DNA of 27,027 nt from CAYZHV01 sp046541355 (GTDB taxonomy: Bacteria > Spirochaetota > Spirochaetia > DSM-27196 > Alkalispirochaetaceae). This document shows positions 16,857 through 24,160 of the stretch, piece after piece (within the stretch, counting starts at the first letter, position 1; each line of letters opens with the position of its first letter). The position numbers were made by a program, and so were the translations under genes. Where the stretch lies: assembly GCA_046541355.1 (NCBI GenBank), contig JBKHDM010000041.1:1-27027 (forward strand), written 5' to 3'. The notes under the pieces were generated by a model. The model had not been told where the DNA came from, made no database searches, and was given only the letters and a program-made list of their open reading frames with translations.

Positions 16857-17594
16857 TCAGTAGTCGAAGTCGTCAGGGATGTCGAGATTGGTGGAGACGT
16901 TCTGGACGTCATCATGGTCGTCGAGGGTCTCGATGAGCCGGAGCGCCTTTCTTGTTCCCTCCTCGTCGAGGGCGATCGTCGTCTCCGGAACCATTGTTAT
17001 CTCTGCGGTCTCATGCTCGAGTCCCCGGGCATCGAGGGCGTTGAGAACCGTCTCGAAGTCGTCCGGGGCAGTGTCGACCTCAATAGTCCCGCCCTCGGTG
17101 GAGACCTCCTCCGCCCCAGCCTCCAGGGCTACCTCGAGAACCTGATCCTCGCTGTACGCTTCGGCGTCGAGGGTGATCACGCCTTTGCGGCTGAACAGAT
17201 ACGCCACGCAGCCGTTCTCCCCGAGGTTCCCGCCGTTCTTGGAAAAGATGCTTCGCACATCCGCGGCGGTCCGATTCTTGTTATCCGTGAGGCACTCGAC
17301 CATGATCGCGACCCCTCCGGGACCGTAGCCCTCGTAGACAAGGTCGAAGTAGTCATCCCCGCCGAGCTCCCCGGTTCCCTTCTTGATCCCCCGCTCGATG
17401 TTCTCCTTCGGCATGTTCGCCTCTTTCGCCTTGAGGACGGCGGTTCGCAGGCGAGGATTCGCGTTTTCGTCGCCGCCGCCCTCCCGGGCGGCAACCGTAA
17501 TTTCCTTGATGAGCTTGGTGAAGAGTTTGCCCCGCTTCGCGTCGGCGGCTCCCTTCTTGTGCTTTATGGTCGACCATTTGTTATGACCGGACAT
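16857..17594 (-). CDS. yebC: YebC/PmpR family protein (TACO1 family)
   Basis: Cytoplasmic family variously described as transcription regulators or, more recently, factors that help ribosomes through difficult sequences such as polyproline. The 245-residue length is standard. The N terminus MSGHNKWSTIKHKKGAADAK is diagnostic, followed by GGDENANPRLRTAV, YEGYGPGGVAIMVE and LTDNKNRT. The frame is open upstream to 17666, but the ATG at 17594 gives the family start and has AGGAGA just before it. yebC next to ruvC-ruvA-ruvB is a widely conserved arrangement. A 68-bp gap separates it from hemW, the longest gap in this operon. An internal promoter there is possible, but I see no good match. Confidence 0.96.
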   Translation of the reverse strand: MSGHNKWSTIKHKKGAADAKRGKLFTKLIKEITVAAREGGGDENANPRLRTAVLKAKEANMPKENIERGIKKGTGELGGDDYFDLVYEGYGPGGVAIMVECLTDNKNRTAADVRSIFSKNGGNLGENGCVAYLFSRKGVITLDAEAYSEDQVLEVALEAGAEEVSTEGGTIEVDTAPDDFETVLNALDARGLEHETAEITMVPETTIALDEEGTRKALRLIETLDDHDDVQNVSTNLDIPDDFDY

Positions 17595-17662
17595 TATCTC
17601 TCCTATTTCGTAACTCTTTCTGTCTGCGGTAAAAAGGACGCTACCACGCTCCCCGGGGGGTG

Positions 17663-18970
17663 TCAATATAGCGTCGATCCCCCGCTGCCGCCCCTCCCGG
17701 GCGTCCCGGGCGGCGGCTTCAGGAGGGGCTCCAACCGCGCTTCTACCGCGAGTATGTGGCGGTCGAGGAGCGCCCAGCGATCCTCCGGCACCCGGAACGC
17801 CCGGCTCGGGTACTCCGAGGCTCCCGTCGGTTCGAGGATCCCCTCCTCGAGGAGCGGTGCGAGGGCGTGCTCTACAGCCTCTTCCGGGATCTCGAGGCGC
17901 CCCGGGAGCATCGTAACACCCTCGAGGGTGCGCAGTCCCATCAACAGGAGCTCCTGGAGAAACTCCCTCGGGTCGATCTCTTCCCGGTTGTACCGCCCCG
18001 CCCCTCCCTGGAGGTACCTGGTGAGGGGGGTCGCCCCGGTGAGTCGTAGCGCCGCTTTATCTGCGAGCGGCCTCGGATACGGGAGGGTGCTCGCCGCGGC
18101 GGGGCCGATTCCGAGATAGGGGGACATTCGCCAGTAACGGAGGTTGTGGAGACTCTCCTCCCCGGGGGTCGCGTAGTTGGAGACCTCATACCGCCTCAGC
18201 CCCCGGGAGCGCAGCAGCTCTCCCGCGGTGTCAAGAAGGGCGAGCAGCTCATCCTCCCCGGGGAGACTCCGCTTTCCGGCGGCGACCTGCGCGGTGAGGG
18301 GCGTGCCCTCCTCCAAGGTGAGGGCGTAGACCGAGATGTGCCGTGCCCCGGCGGCGACCATCTCCTCGAGGTCCCGAACCACCCGCTCCTCCCGGTCGCC
18401 GTCAAAGCCGAGGATCAGGTCGGCGTTCCATCTGCCCTCCCAACGGCTGCCGAGAAGGTCCAAGGCGTCCCGGGTCGCCCGCTCCCCGGCGGCGCGCCCG
18501 AGAACCCGCAGCCCCTCGGAGGAGAGGGTCTGCACCCCGACCGAGATGCGCCCAACCCCGGCATCCCGGAGGACGGCGAGCTTCTCCCGGGTCAGGGTCT
18601 CGGGATTCGCCTCCACACTCCACTCCAGGGGTCGCCCGGGAAGCTGGGAGGCGACGGCTCCCAGGAGCGCTCCAAGCTGCTTTGAGGAGAGGAGACTCGG
18701 GGTGCCTCCGCCGATGTAGACCGTGGGAATCGATGCCCCGGCTCCCAGGGCGGCGGGAACCATTGCGTCGATGTCGGCGATGATCCCCTCGAGGGTTTGG
18801 TCGATCAGGGGCGCGGAGGCGCCGGCGAGGGAGTAGAAGTCGCAGTAGTCGCATTTGAGCGTGCAAAAGGGTATGTGGAGGTAGAGGGAGAGCTCCTGCT
18901 GTTGGGGCAGCTCCCAGGGGTCCGCGGTTCCCGGAGCTACCGGCTTTTTTTTCGGGGGATGATCAGTCAC
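17663..18970 (-). CDS. hemW: Radical SAM haem chaperone HemW
   Basis: HemN-like radical SAM protein thought to deliver haem to target proteins; 435 residues. The iron-sulfur cluster motif CTLKCDYC has Cys36, Cys40 and Cys43. VYIGGGTPSLL follows, then VEANPETLT, ISVGVQTL and the later YEVSNYA. An N-terminal extension of about 25 residues rich in Lys/Pro precedes the usual LYLHIPFC start, so a later start cannot be excluded, although no internal ATG or GTG fits. The GTG start overlaps the end of the upstream lepB paralogue by 8 bp. The cluster spacing fits HemW and HemN alike; the length and motif context favour HemW over a true coproporphyrinogen dehydrogenase. Confidence 0.9.
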   Translation of the reverse strand: MTDHPPKKKPVAPGTADPWELPQQQELSLYLHIPFCTLKCDYCDFYSLAGASAPLIDQTLEGIIADIDAMVPAALGAGASIPTVYIGGGTPSLLSSKQLGALLGAVASQLPGRPLEWSVEANPETLTREKLAVLRDAGVGRISVGVQTLSSEGLRVLGRAAGERATRDALDLLGSRWEGRWNADLILGFDGDREERVVRDLEEMVAAGARHISVYALTLEEGTPLTAQVAAGKRSLPGEDELLALLDTAGELLRSRGLRRYEVSNYATPGEESLHNLRYWRMSPYLGIGPAAASTLPYPRPLADKAALRLTGATPLTRYLQGGAGRYNREEIDPREFLQELLLMGLRTLEGVTMLPGRLEIPEEAVEHALAPLLEEGILEPTGASEYPSRAFRVPEDRWALLDRHILAVEARLEPLLKPPPGTPGRGGSGGSTLY

Positions 18971-19682
18971 GGTCGTTCAGTGGGCCGAAGCGACTGAGGG
19001 GATAGAGTCTGAGAAAGAGGTGGCCATGGAGGCGTGCAACCGGCTGGGGGCCCCAAACCCGGGAGTCCCGGGGGCCGCCGCGGTGGTCCGAGGCGAGGTA
19101 GACCCGCCCCTCGGCTACGTTCAGGGCCGCCGCGTCCGGGGAGCCGGGGATTTCGAGGCCGGGCCAGGGGGTCGGCGCCCCGGAGGAGTCAGGTAGCACA
19201 GGGGTGTAGAGCCCCGGGCGCAGCTGCTCCTCCCGGACCCACGCCCCCTCCCGGCGCAGATAAAAACGGTACTCATCCAGAAGAATCCGCTCCCCCCCGA
19301 GGGCGAGGATCCGGCGTGGCAGCAGGGCACCTCCGACGCCCTCCTCCCCGGTGACCCGGCCGAGGGTGAGGAGATGAAGGGCTCGCAAGGAGATGTGGCC
19401 GGCGAGCTTCCGGTCCGGCATGGAGGGGTTTTCCAGGAGCACGATGTCTCCCCGCCTCAGAGGGCGCAGTCCGTCGATAAGGTGAGGAAGGGGCGTGGCG
19501 AGCAGTACATCTCCCTCCCGGATCGCCGGAGCCATCGAGTCGTCGGTTACCCGAACCACGTCGAGGAGAAACACCGAGACAAGGGTGTAGCTCAGGAGAA
19601 ACAACAGGAGAAAGCCGATGGTCACCCGTATGCGGCGCTGACGGCGCTTTCGTCTATGGCTGCTCAAGCCACGTACAGCCAC
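18963..19682 (-). CDS. Signal peptidase I-like protein with Arg at the catalytic Lys position
   Basis: S26-family inner-membrane protein of 239 residues, downstream of the canonical copy. A very basic N terminus precedes one membrane segment (about 20-40). The Ser box follows (DDSM, Ser49), then RGDIVLLENPSM and a final box YLASDHRGGPRDSR that matches the family GDNRxxSxDSR. At the general-base position the intact paralogue has IKRAVGYEGD, and this protein has PRRILALGGE, so Lys is replaced by Arg123. That would be expected to abolish or strongly change peptidase activity. The GTG start is 2 nt after the stop of the neighbour, with no good ribosome site. It could be a partner or regulator of the intact enzyme, an altered-specificity peptidase, or a decaying duplicate. 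Confidence 0.85.
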   Translation of the reverse strand: MAVRGLSSHRRKRRQRRIRVTIGFLLLFLLSYTLVSVFLLDVVRVTDDSMAPAIREGDVLLATPLPHLIDGLRPLRRGDIVLLENPSMPDRKLAGHISLRALHLLTLGRVTGEEGVGGALLPRRILALGGERILLDEYRFYLRREGAWVREEQLRPGLYTPVLPDSSGAPTPWPGLEIPGSPDAAALNVAEGRVYLASDHRGGPRDSRVWGPQPVARLHGHLFLRLYPLSRFGPLNDRD

Positions 19683-19684
19683 GG

Positions 19685-20674
19685 TTACCGTATCGCTCCG
19701 AACCGGCTGAAGGGCCAGTAGACAAACATCGCTCTTCCGAGAACGGTCCGCTTCGTTACCGAACCGAAGTACCGGGCGTCCCGGGAGTTATCCCTGTTGT
19801 CTCCCAGGGGGAACAGTCGCGCCCGGGGCACGTAGTAGCCCGTCTCGAGGCTGTTGACCCTCCGGCGCAGCCGCTCCTCGGTCGGGTCGATCTGGTAGAG
19901 CGTCGCTGTTCTGCTGCGTTCAAGGAAAAAGGGATCAATCAGTCCCATCCGGGAGACCTCCCGGATTGCCTCCCCCTCGCTCTCGGTAATGCCGAGACCG
20001 GCGTCACTGAGTGCCGAGGCACGCCCGGCGAGGCTGAATGTGGCGTACTCGTCCCGATCGATGAGCCGCTGCACCGGATACTCCTGACGGGTAAACTGTT
20101 TGAACTCCTCCTCGGAATACCATCGGTCGCTACCGGCGGGGCGGATCTCCACCTCTCCGTAGCGCAGGCGGATCCGGTCGCCCTCGTAACCCACCGCCCG
20201 CTTGATCAGAAAGTGCGCCCTCGGCCGGCCCCGTTCATCCCGGTCGATATCGACGAGGCTGAGGGTGAGCATGTAGATAACCCGTTGGAGCACGTCGAAC
20301 AGAGGACCCCGGCCGATGTAGGAGGGATTTTCGAAGATGATCACCTCTCCCCGCTCAGGCGTCTCGAACCCCGGAAGCTTGAACATGCCGGGAATAAGCT
20401 CGGGACCGTAGACAAGCTTGTTTACGAAGATCCGATCCTGGAGCTCGAGGGTGTTGATCATCGAGCCGGAGGGTATCTGGTACGCCTGGAGGAGATACTG
20501 GTTGACCAGCAGCACGACAAAGGCGGCCCAGATAAACGCCTCGATCCAATCTACGACAACGTTTTTCTGCCGCTGCTTTTCAGCCTTCCGCGCCTTACGC
20601 GCTTTGCGCCAGGTAAGCAGTGCCTCGACCCTCGAGACGAGTCCGGAACGCCAGGTGGAATGGGAGCTGCTCAT
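19685..20674 (-). CDS. lepB: Signal peptidase I
   Basis: Membrane serine peptidase that removes signal peptides from exported proteins; about 329 residues. The start is the ATG giving MSSSHSTWRSG. The open frame extends to 20797 but that would cross the divergent promoter region. A basic stretch and one membrane segment (about 40-62) lead into the Ser box QIPSGSM (Ser71). RGEVIIFENPSY follows, then the Lys box LIKRAVGYEGD (Lys158) and GDNRDNSRDARYFG near the C terminus. All catalytic parts are present. Between the Lys box and the last box is an insertion of about 130 residues, larger than in minimal enzymes. It is first in the eight-gene minus-strand operon. No Shine-Dalgarno is visible, and a promoter -10 lies 10 nt before the ATG. 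Confidence 0.95.
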   Translation of the reverse strand: MSSSHSTWRSGLVSRVEALLTWRKARKARKAEKQRQKNVVVDWIEAFIWAAFVVLLVNQYLLQAYQIPSGSMINTLELQDRIFVNKLVYGPELIPGMFKLPGFETPERGEVIIFENPSYIGRGPLFDVLQRVIYMLTLSLVDIDRDERGRPRAHFLIKRAVGYEGDRIRLRYGEVEIRPAGSDRWYSEEEFKQFTRQEYPVQRLIDRDEYATFSLAGRASALSDAGLGITESEGEAIREVSRMGLIDPFFLERSRTATLYQIDPTEERLRRRVNSLETGYYVPRARLFPLGDNRDNSRDARYFGSVTKRTVLGRAMFVYWPFSRFGAIR

Positions 20675-20684
20675 GACCGACCCG

Positions 20685-20714
20685 ACAATACCACGCGACC
20701 AGTCGCGTTGACAA
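20685..20714 (-). promoter_or_regulatory. Promoter of the lepB operon, near-leaderless
   Basis: Read on the minus strand: TTGTCA (20714-20709), 18-bp spacer, TATTGT (20690-20685), then 10 nt to the lepB ATG. The predicted 5' leader is about 4 nt. Its -35 shares six bases with the -35 of the opposite promoter. Confidence 0.5.
20693..20708. promoter_or_regulatory. 16-bp palindrome in a divergent promoter region, candidate operator
   Basis: Perfect 7-2-7 inverted repeat ACGCGAC-CA-GTCGCGT. It lies in the spacer of the lepB promoter and touches the shared -35 element, so a bound dimer could control both directions. No regulator gene is adjacent. The palindrome itself is certain; the role is inferred. 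Confidence 0.35.
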
Positions 20715-20737
20715 GGCGAGAAGGCGCTACCTATACT
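20708..20737 (+). promoter_or_regulatory. Promoter of the PEGA/SUMF1-smpB-hisN unit, leaderless
   Basis: TTGACA (20708-20713), 18-bp spacer, TATACT (20732-20737). This is the best sigma-70 match in the window (six of six and five of six bases). The expected transcript start coincides with the ATG at 20745, and no Shine-Dalgarno precedes that ATG. Confidence 0.6.
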
Positions 20738-20744
20738 CAGCCCC

Positions 20745-22304
20745 ATGGCCCGACCCTCGAAGAGCGAATCTCCCGACATGAGCCCGGTGCGGCTCAAACC
20801 GATCCTCGGTATTTCCCCGGAGCGCTACCTGCCGGTGGTGCTCGCCGCGCTGCTGCTTGCCGCGCTCTTCGCTCTGCTCCTGCTCCCAGGTCTGCTCAAC
20901 TTCGGCTCCCTGGTGACCTTCCGTTCACATCCCGCCTCGGCGGAGGTGGTGATCGACGGGGTCCGGCGGGGCGCGACGCCGGTGACCACCTTCGTATCCG
21001 CAGGGGAACGGGAGCTGTCGGTCCGCTATCCGGGCTTTGAGGAGGAGCGCACCACGGTCGAGGTGAGAGGCCGCCTGTTCGCCTCTGTAATCCTGCCCCG
21101 GAAGATGGTGATAGAATCCCGCCTCCCGCCCCGGGCGCCGGACTCCCTCGCCCGCGACCGGTCCCGGGAGTTTGCCCGTTGGGCCCTTACCGGAAGCGGT
21201 AGCGCAGCGTTTCCGGCGCCACCGATTCTCGCGGAGACCGCCCGCGCCCTCGCCTCCTTTCCCGAGGACCCCGAAAGCCGGGAGGCGCTCTCACAGCTTC
21301 TAGTCTCGGCGCACCATCACCTTGCCACACCGACGCAGCTTAAGGACCTCAGCCGGGCTACCCTCCTCGCCGAGGGCGCAGGGGTCGTCTCACCCCTCGC
21401 GGTCGGCAGAAGTGTATTAGAAATCATACAACACGTGAAAAGTTCTCAGGACGCGGCGGCGGTGGCGGCCCTGCTCGACCGCGCCCTCCCGGCTACGCTG
21501 ATGGAGGAGTATCGGGGTCAGGCGTGGTACGCCGAAAACGGCGACCGGTCGGTTGCGCAAACCCTCGACCCGAGCTCCTCCGACCGCGATCTCACCTTGC
21601 CGAGGCGAATTACCGTCGCGGGGATGCGGTTTATCGAGGTCCCCGGCGCAGACGGCCGGCTGCTGATGCTCGACCGGGAGGTGACCAGGGATGACTACGC
21701 GGCGTTCCTCGAGGAGGTGCCCCGCTGGCGGGGGGAGAACAGAAGCGATCTCGCTGCCTCCGGTCTGGTCAATGAAGACTACCTCGCCGACTGGTTCTCA
21801 CCGGCCGAGGGAGATGAGCCGCTGCGCTTCGTCTCCTGGCACGCGGCAACCGCTTTTGCCTCCTGGCTCGACGGTCGCCTCGCCGAGATCGATCCGGCCC
21901 TCGCCGAGGTGTATCGGTTCCGCCTCCCCCGGGCTCAGGAGTGGCGCGCCGCCGTTGCCGGGGAGCCGCAACTCGCCGAGGGCGGGGGCCTCGAGCGGAT
22001 AACCTTCGAGTCCGAGGGAGAACGTCCCTACCCCGTCGCCCCGGAACGGCGTAGTGAGGCGGGCTTCTATGATTTGTACGGGAACCTCTGGGAGTGGCAC
22101 CAGGAGTTTTACGCCCCCGCTCCTGAGGCGGAGGTTCTCTACGGGCCGCCCCTGGTCGGTGCGGAGCGGGTTGTCCTCGGCGGCTCCTTCGCAAACGGTC
22201 GACGGGAGATCAGCCCGGAGGCGACCGGGAGTCAGCCCCCGGACTGGGCGTCCGCCTACCTCGGCTTCCGTCTCGTCCTCGCTCCCCGGGAGGGGGTGCG
22301 ATGA
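20745..22304 (+). CDS. Membrane-anchored PEGA and SUMF1/FGE-like domain protein
   Basis: Protein of 519 residues. A short cytoplasmic tail precedes one membrane helix (about 28-51). A PEGA domain follows (about 57-115; AEVVIDGVRRGATP, RELSVRYPGFEEE). Next is a helical middle region, then a C-terminal SUMF1/formylglycine-enzyme-like domain (about 285-515). Its signatures are DREVTRDDYAAFLE, RFVSWHAATAFASWL, YRFRLPRAQEW, GFYDLYGNLWEW, VLGGSF and YLGFRLV. The protein contains no cysteine at all, so it cannot use the copper-binding Cys pair of true formylglycine-generating enzymes and is probably a binding or structural domain. Placement outside the inner membrane, perhaps near the cell wall (PEGA domains are often surface linked), is inference. 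It starts at the first ATG, directly after a strong promoter. An ATG at residue 12 is an alternative. Its last bases overlap smpB. Confidence 0.8.
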   Translation: MARPSKSESPDMSPVRLKPILGISPERYLPVVLAALLLAALFALLLLPGLLNFGSLVTFRSHPASAEVVIDGVRRGATPVTTFVSAGERELSVRYPGFEEERTTVEVRGRLFASVILPRKMVIESRLPPRAPDSLARDRSREFARWALTGSGSAAFPAPPILAETARALASFPEDPESREALSQLLVSAHHHLATPTQLKDLSRATLLAEGAGVVSPLAVGRSVLEIIQHVKSSQDAAAVAALLDRALPATLMEEYRGQAWYAENGDRSVAQTLDPSSSDRDLTLPRRITVAGMRFIEVPGADGRLLMLDREVTRDDYAAFLEEVPRWRGENRSDLAASGLVNEDYLADWFSPAEGDEPLRFVSWHAATAFASWLDGRLAEIDPALAEVYRFRLPRAQEWRAAVAGEPQLAEGGGLERITFESEGERPYPVAPERRSEAGFYDLYGNLWEWHQEFYAPAPEAEVLYGPPLVGAERVVLGGSFANGRREISPEATGSQPPDWASAYLGFRLVLAPREGVR

Positions 22305-22759
22305 GCAGCGGCACCAAACTGCTGTCGAGGAACCGCCGCGCCTTTCACGAGTATGAGGTTGAGGAGAAGCTCGAGTGCGGTATCGTCCTCGAGGGGACCG
22401 AAGTCAAATCGATCAGGGCAGGAAAGCTCTCCTTCTCTGATTCCTACGGCAGGATCCGACAGAACGAGCTCTGGCTTGTCGGCTTCCACGTCGCCGAGTA
22501 CAAGCAGGGTAACATCTACAATCACGAACCCCTGCGGGACCGGAAGCTCCTGGTTCATCGCGACGAGCTCAAGCGGCTCAAGAAAAAGGTCGACGAGCGT
22601 GGTTACACCTTGATTCCCCTCTCAATCTATCTGAAAGGTGATATGGTGAAGGTGGAACTCGGCCTCTGTAAGGGAAAGAAGCTCTACGACAAGCGGGAAG
22701 AGCTGAAAAGAAAGGCTCAGAAACGGGATACGGAGCGGGAACTGCGAGGAAGGTACTGA
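22301..22759 (+). CDS. smpB: SsrA-binding protein SmpB
   Basis: Small basic protein that binds tmRNA and brings it to stalled ribosomes; 152 residues. Typical stretches are NRRAFHEYEVEEKLECGIVL, GTEVKSIR, NIYNHEP and RDRKLLVHRDEL. The C-terminal tail KGKKLYDKREELKRK goes into the mRNA channel. The ATG overlaps the upstream stop (ATGA), with GGAGGGGG as ribosome site. ssrA lies about 1.4 kb downstream on the same strand, so both trans-translation parts are in this window. Confidence 0.97.
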   Translation: MSSGTKLLSRNRRAFHEYEVEEKLECGIVLEGTEVKSIRAGKLSFSDSYGRIRQNELWLVGFHVAEYKQGNIYNHEPLRDRKLLVHRDELKRLKKKVDERGYTLIPLSIYLKGDMVKVELGLCKGKKLYDKREELKRKAQKRDTERELRGRY

Positions 22760-23542
22760 ATGGAACGGGAGATCAGCGCCCTGGAGGAGTATCGCGCTTT
22801 TGCCGTGGAACTCGCCCAGGAGGCAGGGGAGATCACGCTCCGCTATTTTCGCTCAGGTGTCCAGGTCGACCGGAAAAGCGATAACTCTCCGGTCACCGTG
22901 GCCGACCGGGAGACGGAGGCGCACATTCGCCGTCGCATTTCCCAGCACTTTCCGCAGCACACCATCATCGGTGAGGAGTCGGGTGAGGAGAGTCGGGACT
23001 CCCGGTACTCCTGGATAATCGACCCGATCGACGGCACAAAGGCGTTTATCCACGGGGTTCCCTTTTACACTGTCCTCATTGCCTTCGCGATAGACCAAAG
23101 GCCCGTTGCCGGGGTTATCCACGCGCCGGCCCTGGAGGAGACGGTGAGCGCCGCCACCGGCGGGGGCATCCACTACAACCGCGGTGAGGCGGGGGTAACA
23201 GAGGTGCGGGAGCTCCGAAAGGCGCGCCTCAACGCAACCGACTTCGCCGAGCTCTCCCGCCGCTATCCGGTGGGGTGCTCCGAGCTGCTCTCCTCGGTGG
23301 AGGCAGCGAGGGGCTGGGCGGATGCGTACGGGTACCTCATGCTCGTCACCCGCCGGGCGGAATTGATGCTCGATCCGGTGATGTCGCTCTGGGATATCGC
23401 GCCCCTCTATCCGATCCTCGAGGAGGCCGGGGCGGCGTGGTGCGACTTCCTCGGGCGAAGGGATATCCCCGGACAGAGTATAATCGCTGCCTCCTCCTCA
23501 CAGCTCCTCGAAAGCGCCTTCGATCTCCTCCGCAAGGGTTAA
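22760..23542 (+). CDS. hisN: Inositol monophosphatase family, probably histidinol-phosphatase HisN
   Basis: Metal-dependent phosphatase of 260 residues. Metal-site motifs are all present: GEESGEE (about residues 74-80), IDPIDGTKAF (about 90-99) and SLWDIAPL near residue 212. The DNSPVTVADRETE segment and the pattern WADAYGYLMLVTRRAELML, followed by DPVMSLWDIAPLYPILEEAG, resemble HisN-type histidinol phosphatases more than inositol or PAP phosphatases. Substrate remains an inference because related members differ little in motifs. The ATG follows the smpB stop directly, so it is co-translated with smpB. It is convergent with the lipoprotein gene, with a 34-bp gap. Confidence 0.82.
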   Translation: MEREISALEEYRAFAVELAQEAGEITLRYFRSGVQVDRKSDNSPVTVADRETEAHIRRRISQHFPQHTIIGEESGEESRDSRYSWIIDPIDGTKAFIHGVPFYTVLIAFAIDQRPVAGVIHAPALEETVSAATGGGIHYNRGEAGVTEVRELRKARLNATDFAELSRRYPVGCSELLSSVEAARGWADAYGYLMLVTRRAELMLDPVMSLWDIAPLYPILEEAGAAWCDFLGRRDIPGQSIIAASSSQLLESAFDLLRKG

Positions 23543-23576
23543 CCCGCTCCGGTTGACCGACGGACTGATCGACGGG

Positions 23577-24086
23577 CTAATCGACGCTAACCAGCTCCAT
23601 TTGTGCTACACCGTAGGCGTAGATCTCCGGCTGCAACCGCAGGAGGTAGCGCTCCTGCCGCCTGGCGGTAAAGGAGAGGGAGCCGCTGTTTGTCGAGACA
23701 ATCGTCTCCTCCCGTGTCGAGCCGCTCCCCTCCCTCAGAACATCGAGGATGAGAAAGCCGTCCCCCTGGAGCTCGAAGTCGACTGAGAGCCGTGTCCGCC
23801 GGTCCAGGGTGAGGGAGTAGACCCTCGCATCCTCACTACCCTCCTCGACTTCCCATTCCACCCGCGCCGGCGGAAGGACCGGCTCCGGGCGTTCGACGGC
23901 TTGCTCCGCCCGCTCCTGCCAGCGAGTGACCCTCGGGTTGTCGAGAAGCCCTGCTTCGGCAAGCCCGCGGAGGTAGGAGTTCCGGGAGATTCCACCCTCG
24001 GGAACCGAAGGTTCCCGCACGCAGGAGGTAACCTGGAAGAACAGAAGAACGACGGGAACAAGCAGCAGGGGAACTGGTGATTTCAT
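23577..24086 (-). CDS. Hypothetical lipoprotein
   Basis: A 169-residue product with a lipoprotein signal: hydrophobic core LLLVPVVLLFF and the lipobox-like QVTSC with Cys22. A Pro/Glu/Arg-rich linker follows, then a compact beta-rich domain of about 90 residues (SLTLDRRTRLSVDFEL, GFLILDVLREG, RYLLRLQPEIYAYG). The lipobox is relaxed compared with E. coli, as often in spirochaetes. No family is recognised. There is no ribosome site before the ATG, and a promoter -10 ends 8 nt upstream. The gene is divergent from ssrA and stands alone. Confidence 0.75.
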   Translation of the reverse strand: MKSPVPLLLVPVVLLFFQVTSCVREPSVPEGGISRNSYLRGLAEAGLLDNPRVTRWQERAEQAVERPEPVLPPARVEWEVEEGSEDARVYSLTLDRRTRLSVDFELQGDGFLILDVLREGSGSTREETIVSTNSGSLSFTARRQERYLLRLQPEIYAYGVAQMELVSVD

Positions 24087-24094
24087 CCTAGGTG

Positions 24095-24123
24095 AAGGTA
24101 GCGATGAGCGGCGCTATTGACAA
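24095..24123 (-). promoter_or_regulatory. Promoter of the lipoprotein gene, near-leaderless
   Basis: Read on the minus strand: TTGTCA (24123-24118), 17-bp spacer, TACCTT (24100-24095), then 8 nt to the ATG. The -35 overlaps that of the ssrA promoter on the other strand. Confidence 0.45.
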
Positions 24124-24145
24124 TACGCAGATCTATCTGTACCTT
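24117..24145 (+). promoter_or_regulatory. Promoter of ssrA
   Basis: TTGACA (24117-24122), 17-bp spacer, TACCTT (24140-24145). Transcription would begin near 24152, about 9 nt before the mature tmRNA 5' end, which leaves a short leader for RNase P to remove. A 12-bp palindrome (CAGAT-CT-ATCTG, 24128-24139) fills the spacer just before the -10. Confidence 0.55.
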
Positions 24146-24160
24146 CCCAGTGTGAACCTT

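Noticed and set aside
17595..17662. Terminator or promoter between hemW and yebC
   Set aside because: There is a CCCCGGGG palindrome and a short T-run on the minus strand, but no stem directly followed by the T-run and no convincing -35/-10 pair.
16707..18119. 470-codon open frame on the plus strand
   Set aside because: Antisense shadow of ruvC, yebC and hemW, all of which have clear family motifs on the minus strand.
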